Source: Chondrilla cf. caribensis (taxonomy: Eukaryota; Porifera; Demospongiae; Chondrillida; Chondrillidae). From it: a stretch of DNA of 64,000 nt. This document shows positions 38,306-61,746 of the stretch, piece by piece. Both the position numbers and the translations under genes were made by a program. A model generated the notes under the pieces. The model made no database searches, was not told the origin of the DNA, and worked only from the letters and a program-made list of their open reading frames with translations. The stretch is taken from contig OZ026560.1 in assembly GCA_964020155.1 (NCBI GenBank), positions 4,849,259 to 4,913,258 on the forward strand, given 5' to 3'. The number at the start of each line of letters is the position of its first letter. Within the stretch, counting starts at the first letter, position 1.

Positions 38306-39449
38306 GTGTGTGTGTGTGTGTGTGTGTTTTGTTTTTTAATTCATATTTGATCATATGTAATTGCCATGACATGATTCTCTCTTTGTGTAGTTTTACATAG
38401 GCGGGAATGCAGCATTGATGGCACAGAAGCTGACTGAGCTGACACCAGACACTACCAAGATCTTCCTGGGAGGTCCCATTGGACAGAAATTGAGACAGCT
38501 GTTGAGCCCCAGAGTTACTACCCCGCCCCCAAGCCTATCAGACGAGGTACACATGATCCTGGAGTACTCCACCGGGGATCAGTGGGGGAACATGACAGCG
38601 AGGTGCTCTAACAGAGTCATCTTCTCAAATGATATTGCAAATTCAGAGCTGAGAGCAGTGGATGACTTCTTCGATTACATACGGTCTAGCAAACCAGACC
38701 TTGTTGTTGTGTCTGGGGCTCACTTGCTGGAGAGATATGCTCGGACATTTTGGCTGAAAAAATTACAACTGTTGTCAGATCATTTGAAAGGGATTTCCCC
38801 TTCTTTACCTCTACACTTGGAGTTGGCAAGCATAGGCAATATGGAGCTGGTAAAGGATCTGCTACCAACTCTCCTTCCCCACACCCCCTCCCTGGGGTTG
38901 AATGAACAGGAGTTGAAATCATCGGTCATGGCAAGTGATGGACCAAAGGAACTACTCTCTGGTATGGATCCACCTGAAGTGGGCGTGGTTGCTGATGCAC
39001 TGTATTGGCTTCTTTCCAAATATGGTAATTTTGACGGACGGGATGTAAACAATGTCCTCAGCCGCATTCACTTCCATTCTCTTCGATTTCACATCATTGC
39101 TCACTTCACCAGTACTTGGACCAGTGGGCCAGTAGCTGTCGTCAAAGGAACTGAAATTGCTGGCAAACAAGCGTGTGACGATGATGTCATTATCCCATCC
39201 AAGATGTCCTTAAAGATACCAAAATCATTTGTTCTTTCAATTCAAGACAGAGAACTCCGGAACAATCCACACGTATTTGACCCCAACTCACCACAGTTGT
39301 CATGGAAACGAGGTAGGGTGGAGTTCCACTTCAGTCCAGTTCTCGTCTGCACAAATCCGCTGAAGACCGTCGGTCTGGGTGATGCCATCTCGTCAACGGG
39401 CCTCCTCTACAGTCAGTACTTGGGAGTTCCTTTCAGTGGACATGTTTGA
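36918..39449 (+). CDS. ADPGK: ADP-dependent glucokinase
   Basis: ER-associated sugar kinase that phosphorylates glucose using ADP (ribokinase fold). Three exons, 36918-37072, 38010-38238, 38391-39449, in frame, 480 aa; human about 497. The N-terminal hydrophobic segment IGLVLFVSSLVYLWY is a signal-anchor. Motifs include RIAVGVNANLDLIVSATKLL, FYIGGNAALMAQKL, DLVVVSGAHLLE, HLELASIGNMEL, SLGLNEQEL, IHFHSLRFHIIA, and the catalytic VGLGDAISSTGLLYSQY (GxGD aspartate). The ATG at 36918 is preferred over one at 36837, which gives no hydrophobic start. Intron 1 contains a 32-bp minisatellite and intron 2 a GT tract. Confidence 0.94.
37362..37910. repeat. 32-bp minisatellite, ADPGK intron 1
   Basis: About 17 copies of a unit TGATAGTGGTGACTGTGGTG followed by ACGTGTGATAAG. 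Copies are nearly identical. Confidence 0.95.
38262..38328. repeat. (GT)n microsatellite, ADPGK intron 2
   Basis: GT run in transcript sense, about 23 bases after the donor at 38239. Confidence 0.9.
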
Positions 39450-39673
39450 CACACCAGGGAGGGGGGAGGGGTCCCTTTAGAGATATAATATTATGTAGTT
39501 TTTATGTTGATTATATACACAGACGTGTATGTATTTATATGTTCATTGAATTCATTGTCGGCATTGGCTTACTCAATCATTCAAATTGTCATCATATTAT
39601 AATAATGTTAATTTTCATTGTATCCGTTTAATATTATGAACAAAACAACAAATTACTGTATGCAAATATACAA

Positions 39674-40350
39674 TCACTTTGTTACAAGGTGTCTCTGATG
39701 AATTTCATCGATGAGGTCACAGCATTGTCTGAAATTCTCCTCAATGAGACCTCTCTCACACATCCTGCCCAGTTTTAGTCGAAGCTGAAGGAGACATTGA
39801 TTATACCTTGCAAGGTTTGACCCCTGCGCCTGGCAAATAGGGTCTTCCTTGGCAAAAGTGTCATCTCCTGTTAGCTCCAAAGAGAAAGCTTCTATTGGCT
39901 CTGACAAGGTACCTTCTTCACTTGTTAACTGTGAAGAGAGATTTGATTCTGTTACTGGTTGAGTTGAGAGATCTTCCAAGCACATTCTTTTTGAGGAGGT
40001 TTCATCTTTGGATGGTGGTGAGCCTCCTATATCCTCAAGACCCATTTCCACGTTCAAATCATGTTCCAAATCGGATTCAGTCTTTACATCACTTTCACTG
40101 GAAACATCAGAAGCTGCATCAAACCTTTCACAAACAGCTACAACTTGTTCCCAAGATGTCAATGTGTACTCTAAATACTGAGTAAGGAACTGCAGAAACT
40201 CCCTATCTCCTGAAGCTATGAATTCCATTAACATTGTTGCATCAAATGACACAGATTTCATAAAAGAGAGAAATAATTTGTGTGGACAGCAAGCGGACAG
40301 GAAGTAGGTACAGCTAGGAGGAAAATGGCTGCAGGGGAAGAGAAACAGAA

Positions 40351-40394
<44 letters not shown>

Positions 40395-40424
40395 ACACAC
40401 ATTCACACACACACACATGTACAC

Positions 40425-40466
<42 letters not shown>

Positions 40467-40494
40467 TCACACACACACACATGTACACACACGC

Positions 40495-40533
<39 letters not shown>

Positions 40534-40542
40534 CACACACGC

Positions 40543-40584
<42 letters not shown>

Positions 40585-41703
40585 CAATATTTCATTTCCA
40601 TTGCTATAAAGCTGTGTACACAAGAATAGTGTTGTCAGCAATGATTTGTCACTATCACTGATCAGTTGGAGTAAAATTCTGTCTAAATTAAACGAGATAG
40701 AACCAACGAAAGCACTTTTATCAAACCATGCAATTGACACTTTCTGGAACTTATCACAAACTGAACCAAACAGGGAATACAATTCTTTCTCCAGTTTAAA
40801 GGCTTTTTGAGAGGAAAATATTACCATACATTGAAGGGCAAGGACCAATAGGGACCTTAGGAAGGCTGACAATAGCTCATTGTCCTCACAATCTCTTTGA
40901 GGAGACACCACAGTCCATTCTTCTCCAGCACACACCACACAACAATCCAACCACTTGCTAAATCGGAGGACGACCAGGTCAACATTGAGGATGTCTTTCA
41001 AAGTTGTCAAAACTAACTCGTGTGAACAGCTCTCCTCTGAATCAAGGGCTGAGAGAATGTGAAAACAAACACGACACAGTTTCTTCAGCTGTAGGTTAGA
41101 TGTGCAGTGTGGACAGAGTCTTGTCAGCTTTGGGTAGTGATCTACAATGGTCTGCCTACATTCTGGCCTGCCGGAGTCACATTTCCATATTGATTTAGTG
41201 AAATTCAGAACTGGGACAAGAGCATGTGTGGATTTAGAAACAGAACCTATAACACAAACCCAGCAATCCAAAATGGCCTTCCAGACGCTGCCCAGAAGAT
41301 GACTAGTCTCTTTCAAATCCTTTTGCTCTGTCTTTCCTTGGATTTGCCTCCTTAAGGTGCTGACGACAGAGATGACGACTTCTAATTTGAGCTGACCGTT
41401 AAGAGTTTCAAGTTCCGAACAATCCGATGGAAGTAAGCTTTCAAAAACTTCCCCAGGTATCGAATTGGGAGGAGTGATTTGAAGGATGCTTGTCAAAGCT
41501 CTACTGGAACAGTAGCAGACGTATTTGTCCTCAGATTGCAAGTGAACTAGTAATTTGGACACAGTTGCACTAGTTTCGGAGAAGTAATCCGTCGTGGTGC
41601 TTTTTCCATTTGAGTATTCTTGTCGAACTCGCGAAAGCCAGCACAAGAGCGAACCGCGGGACATGCTGATAAGGGGGTTTCCCTTACGTGTCCGTATCCC
41701 CAT
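39674..41703 (-). CDS. LINS1: Protein Lines homologue
   Basis: Two exons, 41703-40583 and 40328-39674 (acceptor CCCTGCAG), 591 codons. An alternative acceptor 15 bp further in also keeps frame. The protein is helical with a cysteine-containing core (RLCPHCTSNLQLKKLCRVC). The C-terminal part has FDATMLMEFIASGDREFLQF and LTQYLEYTLTSWEQ, resembling the Lines C-terminal signature (FDxxxLLDFLISxETxFLxYFLxYL). In vertebrates LINS1 is linked to cognitive function; Drosophila lines acts in Wg/Hh-dependent patterning. The start could be the second ATG at 41664 (MSRGSLLCWL). Shorter than human LINS1 (about 757). Tail-to-tail with ADPGK. Confidence 0.7.
40353..40582. repeat. (CA)n microsatellite beginning at the LINS1 splice donor
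   Basis: In sense exon 1 ends ATATTGAG at 40583 and the intron opens as GTGTGTGT. The repeat fills almost the entire 254-bp intron, with ATGTACACACACGCA interruptions. Confidence 0.95.
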
Positions 41704-41875
41704 GGCAACGAAGCAGATTGGTCTCGGAAAGATGGTCTATCTCCCAATCAACAGTTGAGGTAAGAGGGTTATAATGGTTTAACTGTTAGTAAAACGAGTG
41801 AAATGGTGTATTTTTCTTACCTCTTAGAATTGCTTCGAAGCCTTTTTGTTCCTTGTTGAGCTGGTATGATCGATC
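41704..41875. promoter_or_regulatory. Bidirectional promoter LINS1/coiled-coil gene
   Basis: 172 bp between divergent ATGs, with an inverted CCAAT (GATTGG) at about 41714. No E-box or TATA box. Confidence 0.5.
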
Positions 41876-44800
41876 ATGGAGGACGCGCTTAAGGTCGTGG
41901 AAGACAGGAAGAAAAAGAGGCAGCAAGCAGAAGTCCAAGAGACTCTAGATAACATCCAAAAGAGGATATCATTAGCTTTGAACGAATATGAGTATAACAG
42001 AAAGCCTCCCATCCCTCCCTCAGAGGTGTCCGAAGCCGACACAATCACCATCGAAGATCCCTCCTCGCTGTACGAGGTACTGACGGACGTCAAGAAGCGC
42101 CAGAAGTACCAAAAGCAGTCCACGGTCGTCATTGTCGAGTACGAGGACAGAATTGACGAGAGAACGCAAATTTTAAGTCAAATAGAAGAGTTCTTTAACG
42201 AAAGTCAATCCAGTGGCGCCCAGAAGTTACTGGAGGAAGTAGAATCGGAGGAGGTTGATCTTGTGGATGCTACTGCTGGGATTGAAGAAGCTCTCGATGT
42301 GGCAAAGAGGGCAACTGACCGACTGTCTGCTCTTCAAAGCGAAATGATTCGTCTCCTCACAATCAATACTCAGTACCCGGACACCAAGAAGGGCCGCAAG
42401 AAAATGGAGAAAGCTCTTCTGAAGGCACAAGAAGAGGTACAGGAGTTGACAGACAGTCTCGTGAACACAGCGGCAGACCTAAAGCTGACCGAACAGCGAA
42501 GAGATGAGCTCAAGATGAAGCTTGACGCAAAGAACTCCGAGATTAGCAAACTCAAGAAAGAGTCTGACAAAGTGAAACAACTAACCATAGCTAACAATTC
42601 TTTGCAAAGAGATATGGATAATCTCAAGTCAGTTTTGCAGAAGACAAGGGGGGAGTTAGAAGCCTTGAAAAATATGAAACTTGCTCCAAAACCACCTCCC
42701 ACAGTAGACGGGGCCAAAGTAGCAGAGCTGGAGACCAGAGTGTCTGCACTTCAGAAAGAGGTTGAGGATCACTTGACGGCCAAACAGGTGCTTGAAGACC
42801 GCTTGAAGGAAGCTGATGCACATCACGAATCTGAAATGAAGAGATTGCAGGAAAGTTATGAGATTGAAATGAACGAAATGAGGGACAAATTTGAGGATCA
42901 AATAAAGAGTCTGGTCGATGTGGATGATTCTTTTGAAGACACTGGCGATGGGTTGGATGTGGCTGACACTGTTGAGGACAGAGAAGACCCTCCTTCTCCT
43001 CCTCCTCCTCCTGTGGACTCATCACAGCAACCTCCCTGTGATAATCCTCCCAACATCCAAAACACTGAAGACCCTGATCCTGCCAAGCTGACTAATACGG
43101 AAGAACCTGCATCTACACATGAGATGCCAGAAGGTAAGGAACCAGAGAAGGAGAATGTGCTTGTATTGACCTCGAAAACAGTGTCAGATCGTTCCCCAGC
43201 GTCCTCCCCCCTCGGCTCAGACAGTGGACACTCCGGAAAGGTATCAGTCAACAACTCCTCCACTCCCACCATGAACGCTCTCACAGTCCGGCAGATGGAA
43301 ACGTACACCAAAGAACAGATTGAGAAACTCAAGAGTGAACTGGCTGAGAATGATCGCAAATGGAAAGCAGAAGTGGCAGAGGTTCGAAACAGGAGTAAAA
43401 AGACGATCACATCCGTGAAGGCACAGTTGGTGGAAGCTCAGAACAAACACAGCCAAGAAGTGGACACTTTGAAGAAGGATTTGACAGAGAAGGCAAATTC
43501 AATTGCAGAGTTGGAATCAAAGTACCAAAGTCTCGAGAACAAACTAAAACTTTCAGAAGAAGAGAAAGATAGAATAACAGACCAGTTTGAGCAGTCTGTG
43601 AGCCATCTCACTGAAGCAAAGCAAGCCCTCACACATCTACAAAAGCTAGTAGTTGATCTCGAGACACAACCCGAGGAGGTCGCTGCGGAGATGAGGGACC
43701 TTATCAGTCGCAGCATTCAGTGGAGTACTCCGCCCATCTCACGCCCTCCCACGACGATGCCAGGAGCAGTAGGTACTGGAGAGCACAGTGGACTTCCTCA
43801 GGATGTAGTATCACCAAAGCAGGGGACAAGTCAGCATGGGACAGAATCAACCAAGTCTGTGTCTAGCAGACCAAACCTCACGCCATCCACGGTCCTTGAC
43901 CCACAGCTGTGTGTACGTCACTCCCCATATTCCTCCCAGGCATCACTTCTCAACTTCACCAAGTCGGCCACTCCTCAGTTATCCTCCTCACCAGTTGTTG
44001 TCCCGATGTCTCCTGTGCAAACAATCACACCTCCGATTGCCCATGGTCCAGTAAGTCTCCACGACTCTTCACTTCGACGTTCACTTGTCCTCAGCTCTCC
44101 TGTTGGACAAGAAGAGAATGACATATGGAACAACACGCAGCCAATCAGACGTCACCAAGGTCACATGTCCGTCACACCAGCTGTGGTCCAGCTATCGGCC
44201 AACCATCCTGTAGTAAAGGAATGGGTGAAGGCTTACAACTCCGTCCTGGTGTTCAAGGACCATCTTGCTGACATCATCACCGAACACTTCTCAGAAGACC
44301 TGGTGTCAGCCTTAATGGACATGGACAAGCTTGACTTCTCTTTAGACTCAGAAGTTCAAGGTCAGATCACTCAGATGAGGTGCAGCCTAGCTCTTCTCCT
44401 GCACCAGATAGAGCATGTTCTCCAGGAAGCTCTCTCTCAAGCTGCTATGGATCATTCCCACAGCAAACCAGAAGGAACCTCTGACGACAACAGTTGTGTT
44501 CTTAAAGAAAACTCTAAACTGAAAGTTGAAGTCAAAGGTTTGGAGGACCAGTTGGCTACAAAGGAAAAGAGTCACAAACTGGAGATGCAGCGCAGCCAAG
44601 AGGCGATAACCCAGTTGGAATCCACTGTAATGAGTTTACAGAAGGAAATAGCCTCGATGCGACGCAAAGCTAAAGAGCTCGGAACCAATCAAGAGGAAAT
44701 AGTCATGTTCACTCGATTGGACTCGGAGCGCAACGAGAAAAACCTGAACGAGGCTCTTCGCCGAGGAACTATCTCTCCGGATGATGTTGCTGAGGTTAAG

Positions 44801-45613
44801 CAGACCATGTCTGAATACGTGGGTTTACAGGCAGACAGGTTCGCCCACCTCACAAGAGGACTCCAACAGAAACATTTGCAGAGGAAGTTACTGTCATCGT
44901 TGGAGGAATCCGAGCAGACTGAGTCGAATCAGGAAGTGAGGGGCAGAGCACAAGAATTGCAGAAGAAGCAACAAGTACAGTGGTCCCTGGAGATGAACAC
45001 AATGTCGCTGAAGAGAGAGAAGTTGGCTCGGGTGTTAACGATGAAGCTATCAGAGATGGAGACCACCACTGGGATGTTCCTGATCAAGCCTATCATATGT
45101 AACTCTCCGTCCACTCTTGCTTCTCCTATCATCACACCGATCAGGAAGCCACTCCCTCGAAGGTTCAGCATTGTGTTGCCACAGCGACCAAGTAAGCCGG
45201 CAATTCCTTTGCAACCCGATGTGAAGGTTGTTCGTATAATGAGAGGATCGGGCTCAAAGAGTGGCGACAATCCTGAAGACTGTCAAAGACACCCAAAATT
45301 GAAATTAATAGAGAAGCTCTTGAGCCAGAAGAAAATACGGGATCAAGAAAACATACAAAGTGATAAACCAAGGCTTACAAAGACTCCCCCCTTGTTGAAG
45401 AAAACTCAAAAAGACACTCCTGTACGAGAATGGAGTGTGATTACATCTCGCATGGAAGAACCATCCATTGTTCCTCCTTCTCTTCCGAAATTATATGAAA
45501 TGGACTGCAGTGTGAAGCAGGTGTTCCCTCTCAATGTTAAGTGTCACGGGACCAAGGGGAAAACCCCATCACCACTGCTTCCACCCATCAAATTACCTGA
45601 GACTGCACATTAA
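41876..45613 (+). CDS. Large coiled-coil protein, unrecognised
   Basis: Single exon, 1245 aa. Charged heptad-rich coiled coils cover about residues 100-360 and 480-605 (for example KMEKALLKAQEEVQELTDSL), separated by a Pro/Ser-rich linker with PPSPPPPPVDSSQQPP. A globular helical piece lies near 780-850 (WVKAYNSVLVFKDHLADIIT), a third coil at about 880-950, then LQADRFAHLTRGLQQKHLQR and a basic, proline-rich tail (ITPIRKPLPRRFSIVLPQRP). No catalytic motif is seen. The layout resembles ciliary or centrosomal scaffold proteins, but I recognise no family, so no symbol is given. It shares a promoter with LINS1 and lacks introns. Confidence 0.8.
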   Translation: MEDALKVVEDRKKKRQQAEVQETLDNIQKRISLALNEYEYNRKPPIPPSEVSEADTITIEDPSSLYEVLTDVKKRQKYQKQSTVVIVEYEDRIDERTQILSQIEEFFNESQSSGAQKLLEEVESEEVDLVDATAGIEEALDVAKRATDRLSALQSEMIRLLTINTQYPDTKKGRKKMEKALLKAQEEVQELTDSLVNTAADLKLTEQRRDELKMKLDAKNSEISKLKKESDKVKQLTIANNSLQRDMDNLKSVLQKTRGELEALKNMKLAPKPPPTVDGAKVAELETRVSALQKEVEDHLTAKQVLEDRLKEADAHHESEMKRLQESYEIEMNEMRDKFEDQIKSLVDVDDSFEDTGDGLDVADTVEDREDPPSPPPPPVDSSQQPPCDNPPNIQNTEDPDPAKLTNTEEPASTHEMPEGKEPEKENVLVLTSKTVSDRSPASSPLGSDSGHSGKVSVNNSSTPTMNALTVRQMETYTKEQIEKLKSELAENDRKWKAEVAEVRNRSKKTITSVKAQLVEAQNKHSQEVDTLKKDLTEKANSIAELESKYQSLENKLKLSEEEKDRITDQFEQSVSHLTEAKQALTHLQKLVVDLETQPEEVAAEMRDLISRSIQWSTPPISRPPTTMPGAVGTGEHSGLPQDVVSPKQGTSQHGTESTKSVSSRPNLTPSTVLDPQLCVRHSPYSSQASLLNFTKSATPQLSSSPVVVPMSPVQTITPPIAHGPVSLHDSSLRRSLVLSSPVGQEENDIWNNTQPIRRHQGHMSVTPAVVQLSANHPVVKEWVKAYNSVLVFKDHLADIITEHFSEDLVSALMDMDKLDFSLDSEVQGQITQMRCSLALLLHQIEHVLQEALSQAAMDHSHSKPEGTSDDNSCVLKENSKLKVEVKGLEDQLATKEKSHKLEMQRSQEAITQLESTVMSLQKEIASMRRKAKELGTNQEEIVMFTRLDSERNEKNLNEALRRGTISPDDVAEVKQTMSEYVGLQADRFAHLTRGLQQKHLQRKLLSSLEESEQTESNQEVRGRAQELQKKQQVQWSLEMNTMSLKREKLARVLTMKLSEMETTTGMFLIKPIICNSPSTLASPIITPIRKPLPRRFSIVLPQRPSKPAIPLQPDVKVVRIMRGSGSKSGDNPEDCQRHPKLKLIEKLLSQKKIRDQENIQSDKPRLTKTPPLLKKTQKDTPVREWSVITSRMEEPSIVPPSLPKLYEMDCSVKQVFPLNVKCHGTKGKTPSPLLPPIKLPETAH

Positions 45614-46538
45614 TGTTGTTTGTACCATCACTCGTTGCTATGACTTCTTTATAATCTCTGTAAATTCTTATAATCTCATTTATATTATATATATTATTAT
45701 TATGTGCTTATATTTTGAATTTATAATCGAAATATAATATAAACGTTAACCATAAATAAGACACTACAACATAAAATTAGAGCATTTAAGTCCAATTTTA
45801 TATATTACACATGAATTGAGCATATACATATACACATATTTTACAATTAAATTAAATAAATATAATAAACATTTATTATAGCAATATCATTATATGATAT
45901 GATAGTCAATACATATATACTAATTTTGTGTGCAGGGGAAAAATTAAACGCAATTCACTAGCCAAAAGATTATTTGCTCCAAACACTTGGACAGCTTACT
46001 GCTGTCTTTGTCAAGTGGCATGAAATACATACAGGGCCACACGACAACACCTAGCCAATCTACCATTTTTGCAATTTTGTGTACACTATATAATCCTGTA
46101 TGTTATAATGTATTGAATATAATTATTATATTGTTACATAGATATGTGTATATATTATTATTATTATTTAAATATGTGTATGATAGATATTAGATGTGTA
46201 TATACTCATACATATTAAATGATTGATTGTAATTGTCATTCAAAATGGCCAATTACTATTATTATGCTGACGCGGTAACAAGTGTGTACTGTATAACATA
46301 AATTCAATTCTATAACAAAAATACTCTAATAAGAAACTTGAATAGAATAATACAACAGTTAAATAATGTAGAGTACAGGCAATACACAGTGCAATAATCT
46401 CTTATAATATGAACACCTTAAATGCAGGAACAATAAGAATATCAACTGATGACATATTCCACACAATGCTCTCCAAAAACTACAACACACACAGAGATAA
46501 TTATAGAATACAGTTGAGCAAACTTAGTACAAGGGTTA
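45614..46538. other. Convergent gap coiled-coil gene/NEDD4-like gene
   Basis: 925 bp, strongly AT-rich with TATTATTA runs. No ORF, RNA gene or transposon terminus is recognised. It should contain both 3' UTRs. Confidence 0.65.
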
Positions 46539-55032
<8,494 letters not shown>

Positions 55033-55492
55033 CGATAAACACTCGTAATCCGCTATTCAGGTGGAATCCAATAGCCGAGCGAACTGGTCCTATTTGCTTC
55101 GTTAACGAACTTATACGGAAGCAGGAGGCGGGACGACGCTACACACACTTACACCATAGATAATACAACCGCACATTATCTATACTCACACATATAATAT
55201 GCTCAACATGTGTGCGAATACTATAAATACCACAGGTCTAGCCACTTACACGAAATTGCCTATTATTGTGCAACTTCCCCATCCGGCATGTGGGCAACAG
55301 AGGAAATGTGACGGTCTCGTGCTCGTCACGGGATGCGATCGTGCATAAATAACGCTAGTCTAGCTAGCTAGACTAACTTAACGCGTGGGACGGACAATAT
55401 GGCCGCCTACCGTCATTCCATCCATTCTGCTATCTGTTGTTTGAAATCGATAAGCCAGTACGCAACTCGACGTGTTCAGAGCTAACTAGTTG
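55033..55492. promoter_or_regulatory. Divergent promoter region NEDD4-like/PIGB
   Basis: 460 bp between divergent ATGs. CAATATGGCCGCC (YY1-like) lies at about 55396, near the likely PIGB start site. There is no CACGTG and no other gene. Confidence 0.5.
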
Positions 55493-59373
<3,881 letters not shown>

Positions 59374-59499
59374 AGATGCCGCTTTGAGTGTTATTTATTA
59401 ATCAGCTGTGCAAAGTCTAATCGAACTGCATCATTAATATTGTATCTCATCAAAAACGTGTGTCCAAGTACAAATTTGTAATTATGTAAAGTGTGTATG
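59374..59499. other. Convergent gap PIGB/PEX3
   Basis: 126 bp between two stop codons. The 3' UTRs must overlap or be very short. No other feature. Confidence 0.6.
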
Positions 59500-61628
59500 T
59501 TACAAAGTTGTGCTGAATGCCTCATATATGTTATGTGAAAACTGTGTCAGCTCTGTACATTTGAGGATATCCTGTGGATATCAGGATGGAGACACCATAG
59601 AAGTGCATACGAATTGACACCATTATGTGCATATCATGTGACATACATGTGCATGTCATGTAACACCATGCATGCATGTGCATCAGCATGTCATGTAACA
59701 CCATGCATGTATGTGCATGTGACATCATACATGTGTATGTCATGTAACACCATGCATGCATGTGCATGTGACATCATACATGTGCATGTCATGTAACACC
59801 ATGCATGCATGTGCGTGTGACATCATACATGTGCATGTCATGTAACACAATGCATACATGTGTATGTGACATCATGTGCAGGTCTGATGATAATGTACAT
59901 ACGTGCATGTGCTTGTCATGTGACACGCATGTATGTAGTTCTTGTAAACTGTACCTGAACTAGCTTGTTCTGGTGGATTCCTGTGGTCAAGGAGGAAGAG
60001 CTGTCTGTAATGAGGGGAATTACTTTAGCCAGCGGCAAGGAGTTTGAGGGAGACCCTTGAACTGAGGACTGGAAGATATCTTGAATCACATTTCCAACAG
60101 CTGTTAATCCTTTCTGTACAGCTATTTCCATCACATAAGGAAGATCAGGGCTGTGTGTGTATGTGTGTGTGTATGTGGGTGTGTGTGGGGGGAGTGGGTG
60201 TGTGTGGGTACGAAAGGAGAAGCCTGGTGGATTAAGAACGCACACATCCATACCCCTGCTCGTCCCTCACCATTCAAGTACATCTTGAGTTGCATTCTTT
60301 AGGGAAGAAAGAGGACCTTCTTCTACACCCTACAAAGAGGGACACAAGGGTTGGGTTGACTTCCATTCCAAATGTTAAAATCAGAATGTAACTCACATAG
60401 AACTCAGAAGAGGAAAACATGAATGGTGCAAAAGTACCTTCTTCAGATGTTGAAAGGCTACACAATATGCGTCCAGGTACAGTCACTGATTGTGAGCATT
60501 TGTCAACTATGGGTAGTTGGGCCTCACCTCGTGTGGCGAACTTGGTCCATGACATTGGCATGGATTTGTAGCATCAGGTCCAGGACTGTGTGGACAGTGT
60601 GCTGGTCCTTGAGAGTCGTGTCGTGAAGAACCACCTGAACCGATGTCTCCACCATGTCACATACTTTAAGCAAACCTGAAAGACAGTTGAGTCAAGAACC
60701 AACGCAAAAGGTATAAAAGGTGCCAGCAGCCATTTTCAATTATAACACATTTACAGGGAGTAGCACAAAACAGTCACCTGTTTCCATGAAGTATTGTACA
60801 GATGATAGGTATTGCTTTTCAATGGAGGTGTGGTCATGCAGCTCCTCCTCCTTATCTCCACTACCGTCACTGCTGAATTCCTTGAACATATATCCACCCA
60901 AAATATTGACCTCAATTTTTAATAACACACTCAGGAGACACCCTCCATAAACCAGGGCCATATTTTGAGCAAAACCTGAAAATATCAACGAAAGTCAGGA
61001 TTCGTCTACTTCATGCAGTGTGTGCGTGTCATGTTCCATAAGATTGACTCACAATGGACACCAAACAACTCAAGCATGTCCACACTATACATATTCTTAC
61101 TTATGGTCTTTAGCTCATTCCATAGAGCAAGTTTATTTGAAGGGTTTGCCTTTAGCTGCGACGTGATGACTTCCGGATTGAACCGCTTCACCACAACACC
61201 AACCACTGTCGGCAGCATAGTGTATATGGTACTGTTACACGTCTTTTGGTTGTCGTCAAAATGTTGCTGTCTTCTATATATAGTACGCGAAGATCGAGGA
61301 CACTGAGACACACTTAGTGTGTACATGTTTGTACACACACACCGATACAGAATGCGATAAAGATTAAACTATTCCAAATATGCCATACATGTTTAGTTTA
61401 CCTGGCGGAATCTATTTGCGAGGCTACGTTGGCTTCGGACCATTTCAGCAATCTTCGTCGCAAAATGCGCGGGCCAAAATAAGCTGTGGATGGATAAGTT
61501 GGAGTAGTAAAGTCGAGAAGAATCGAAAGTCGACAAAACCCTGCTAAACCGTCCAACTAACCAACCGCTGTAACAGTTCCCAAACCTCCAATAACCAGAG
61601 CTGTATTCCTCTTCCAACCGGGAGCCAT
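59500..61628 (-). CDS. PEX3: Peroxisomal biogenesis factor 3
   Basis: Peroxisomal membrane receptor that docks PEX19 with its membrane-protein cargo. Nine exons (minus): 61628-61562, 61483-61402, 61273-61053, 60975-60778, 60675-60528, 60457-60397, 60329-60271, 60150-59955, 59571-59500, in frame, 367 aa (human 373). The N-terminal membrane anchor is TALVIGGLGTVTAVAYFGPR. Family blocks are RRQQHFDDNQKTCNSTIYTM, ANPSNKLALWNELKTIS, IEVNILGGYMF with KQYLSSVQYFMETG, SLPLAKVIPLI, and the C-terminal FSHNIYEAFSTTL. The last exon lies beyond a minisatellite; without it the protein would run to an unrelated tail after KLVQ. Start ATG 61628 sits in GAGCCATTTTG, a YY1-like context. Confidence 0.93.
59625..59935. 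repeat. CATGTCATGTAACACCATGC minisatellite, PEX3 last intron
   Basis: About five units of 55-60 bp containing ATGCATGTGCATGTGACATC. It is rich in CATG/ATGCAT self-complementary words. Confidence 0.9.
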
Positions 61629-61746
61629 TTTGTTACCCAGAGAGGGCCTTCCCCTAATTATTACGTCATTATAGTAGCTCAAATCATTGATCAACAATTA
61701 ATGTGACTATTAATTTTACGTGTTTCCGTGTATTAATTCCGCTTCT
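61629..61746. promoter_or_regulatory. PEX3 promoter
   Basis: 118 bp between the stop of the upstream same-strand gene and the PEX3 ATG. It contains TTACGTCATT (CRE-like) at about 61660. The upstream gene's 3' UTR must also start here. Confidence 0.45.
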
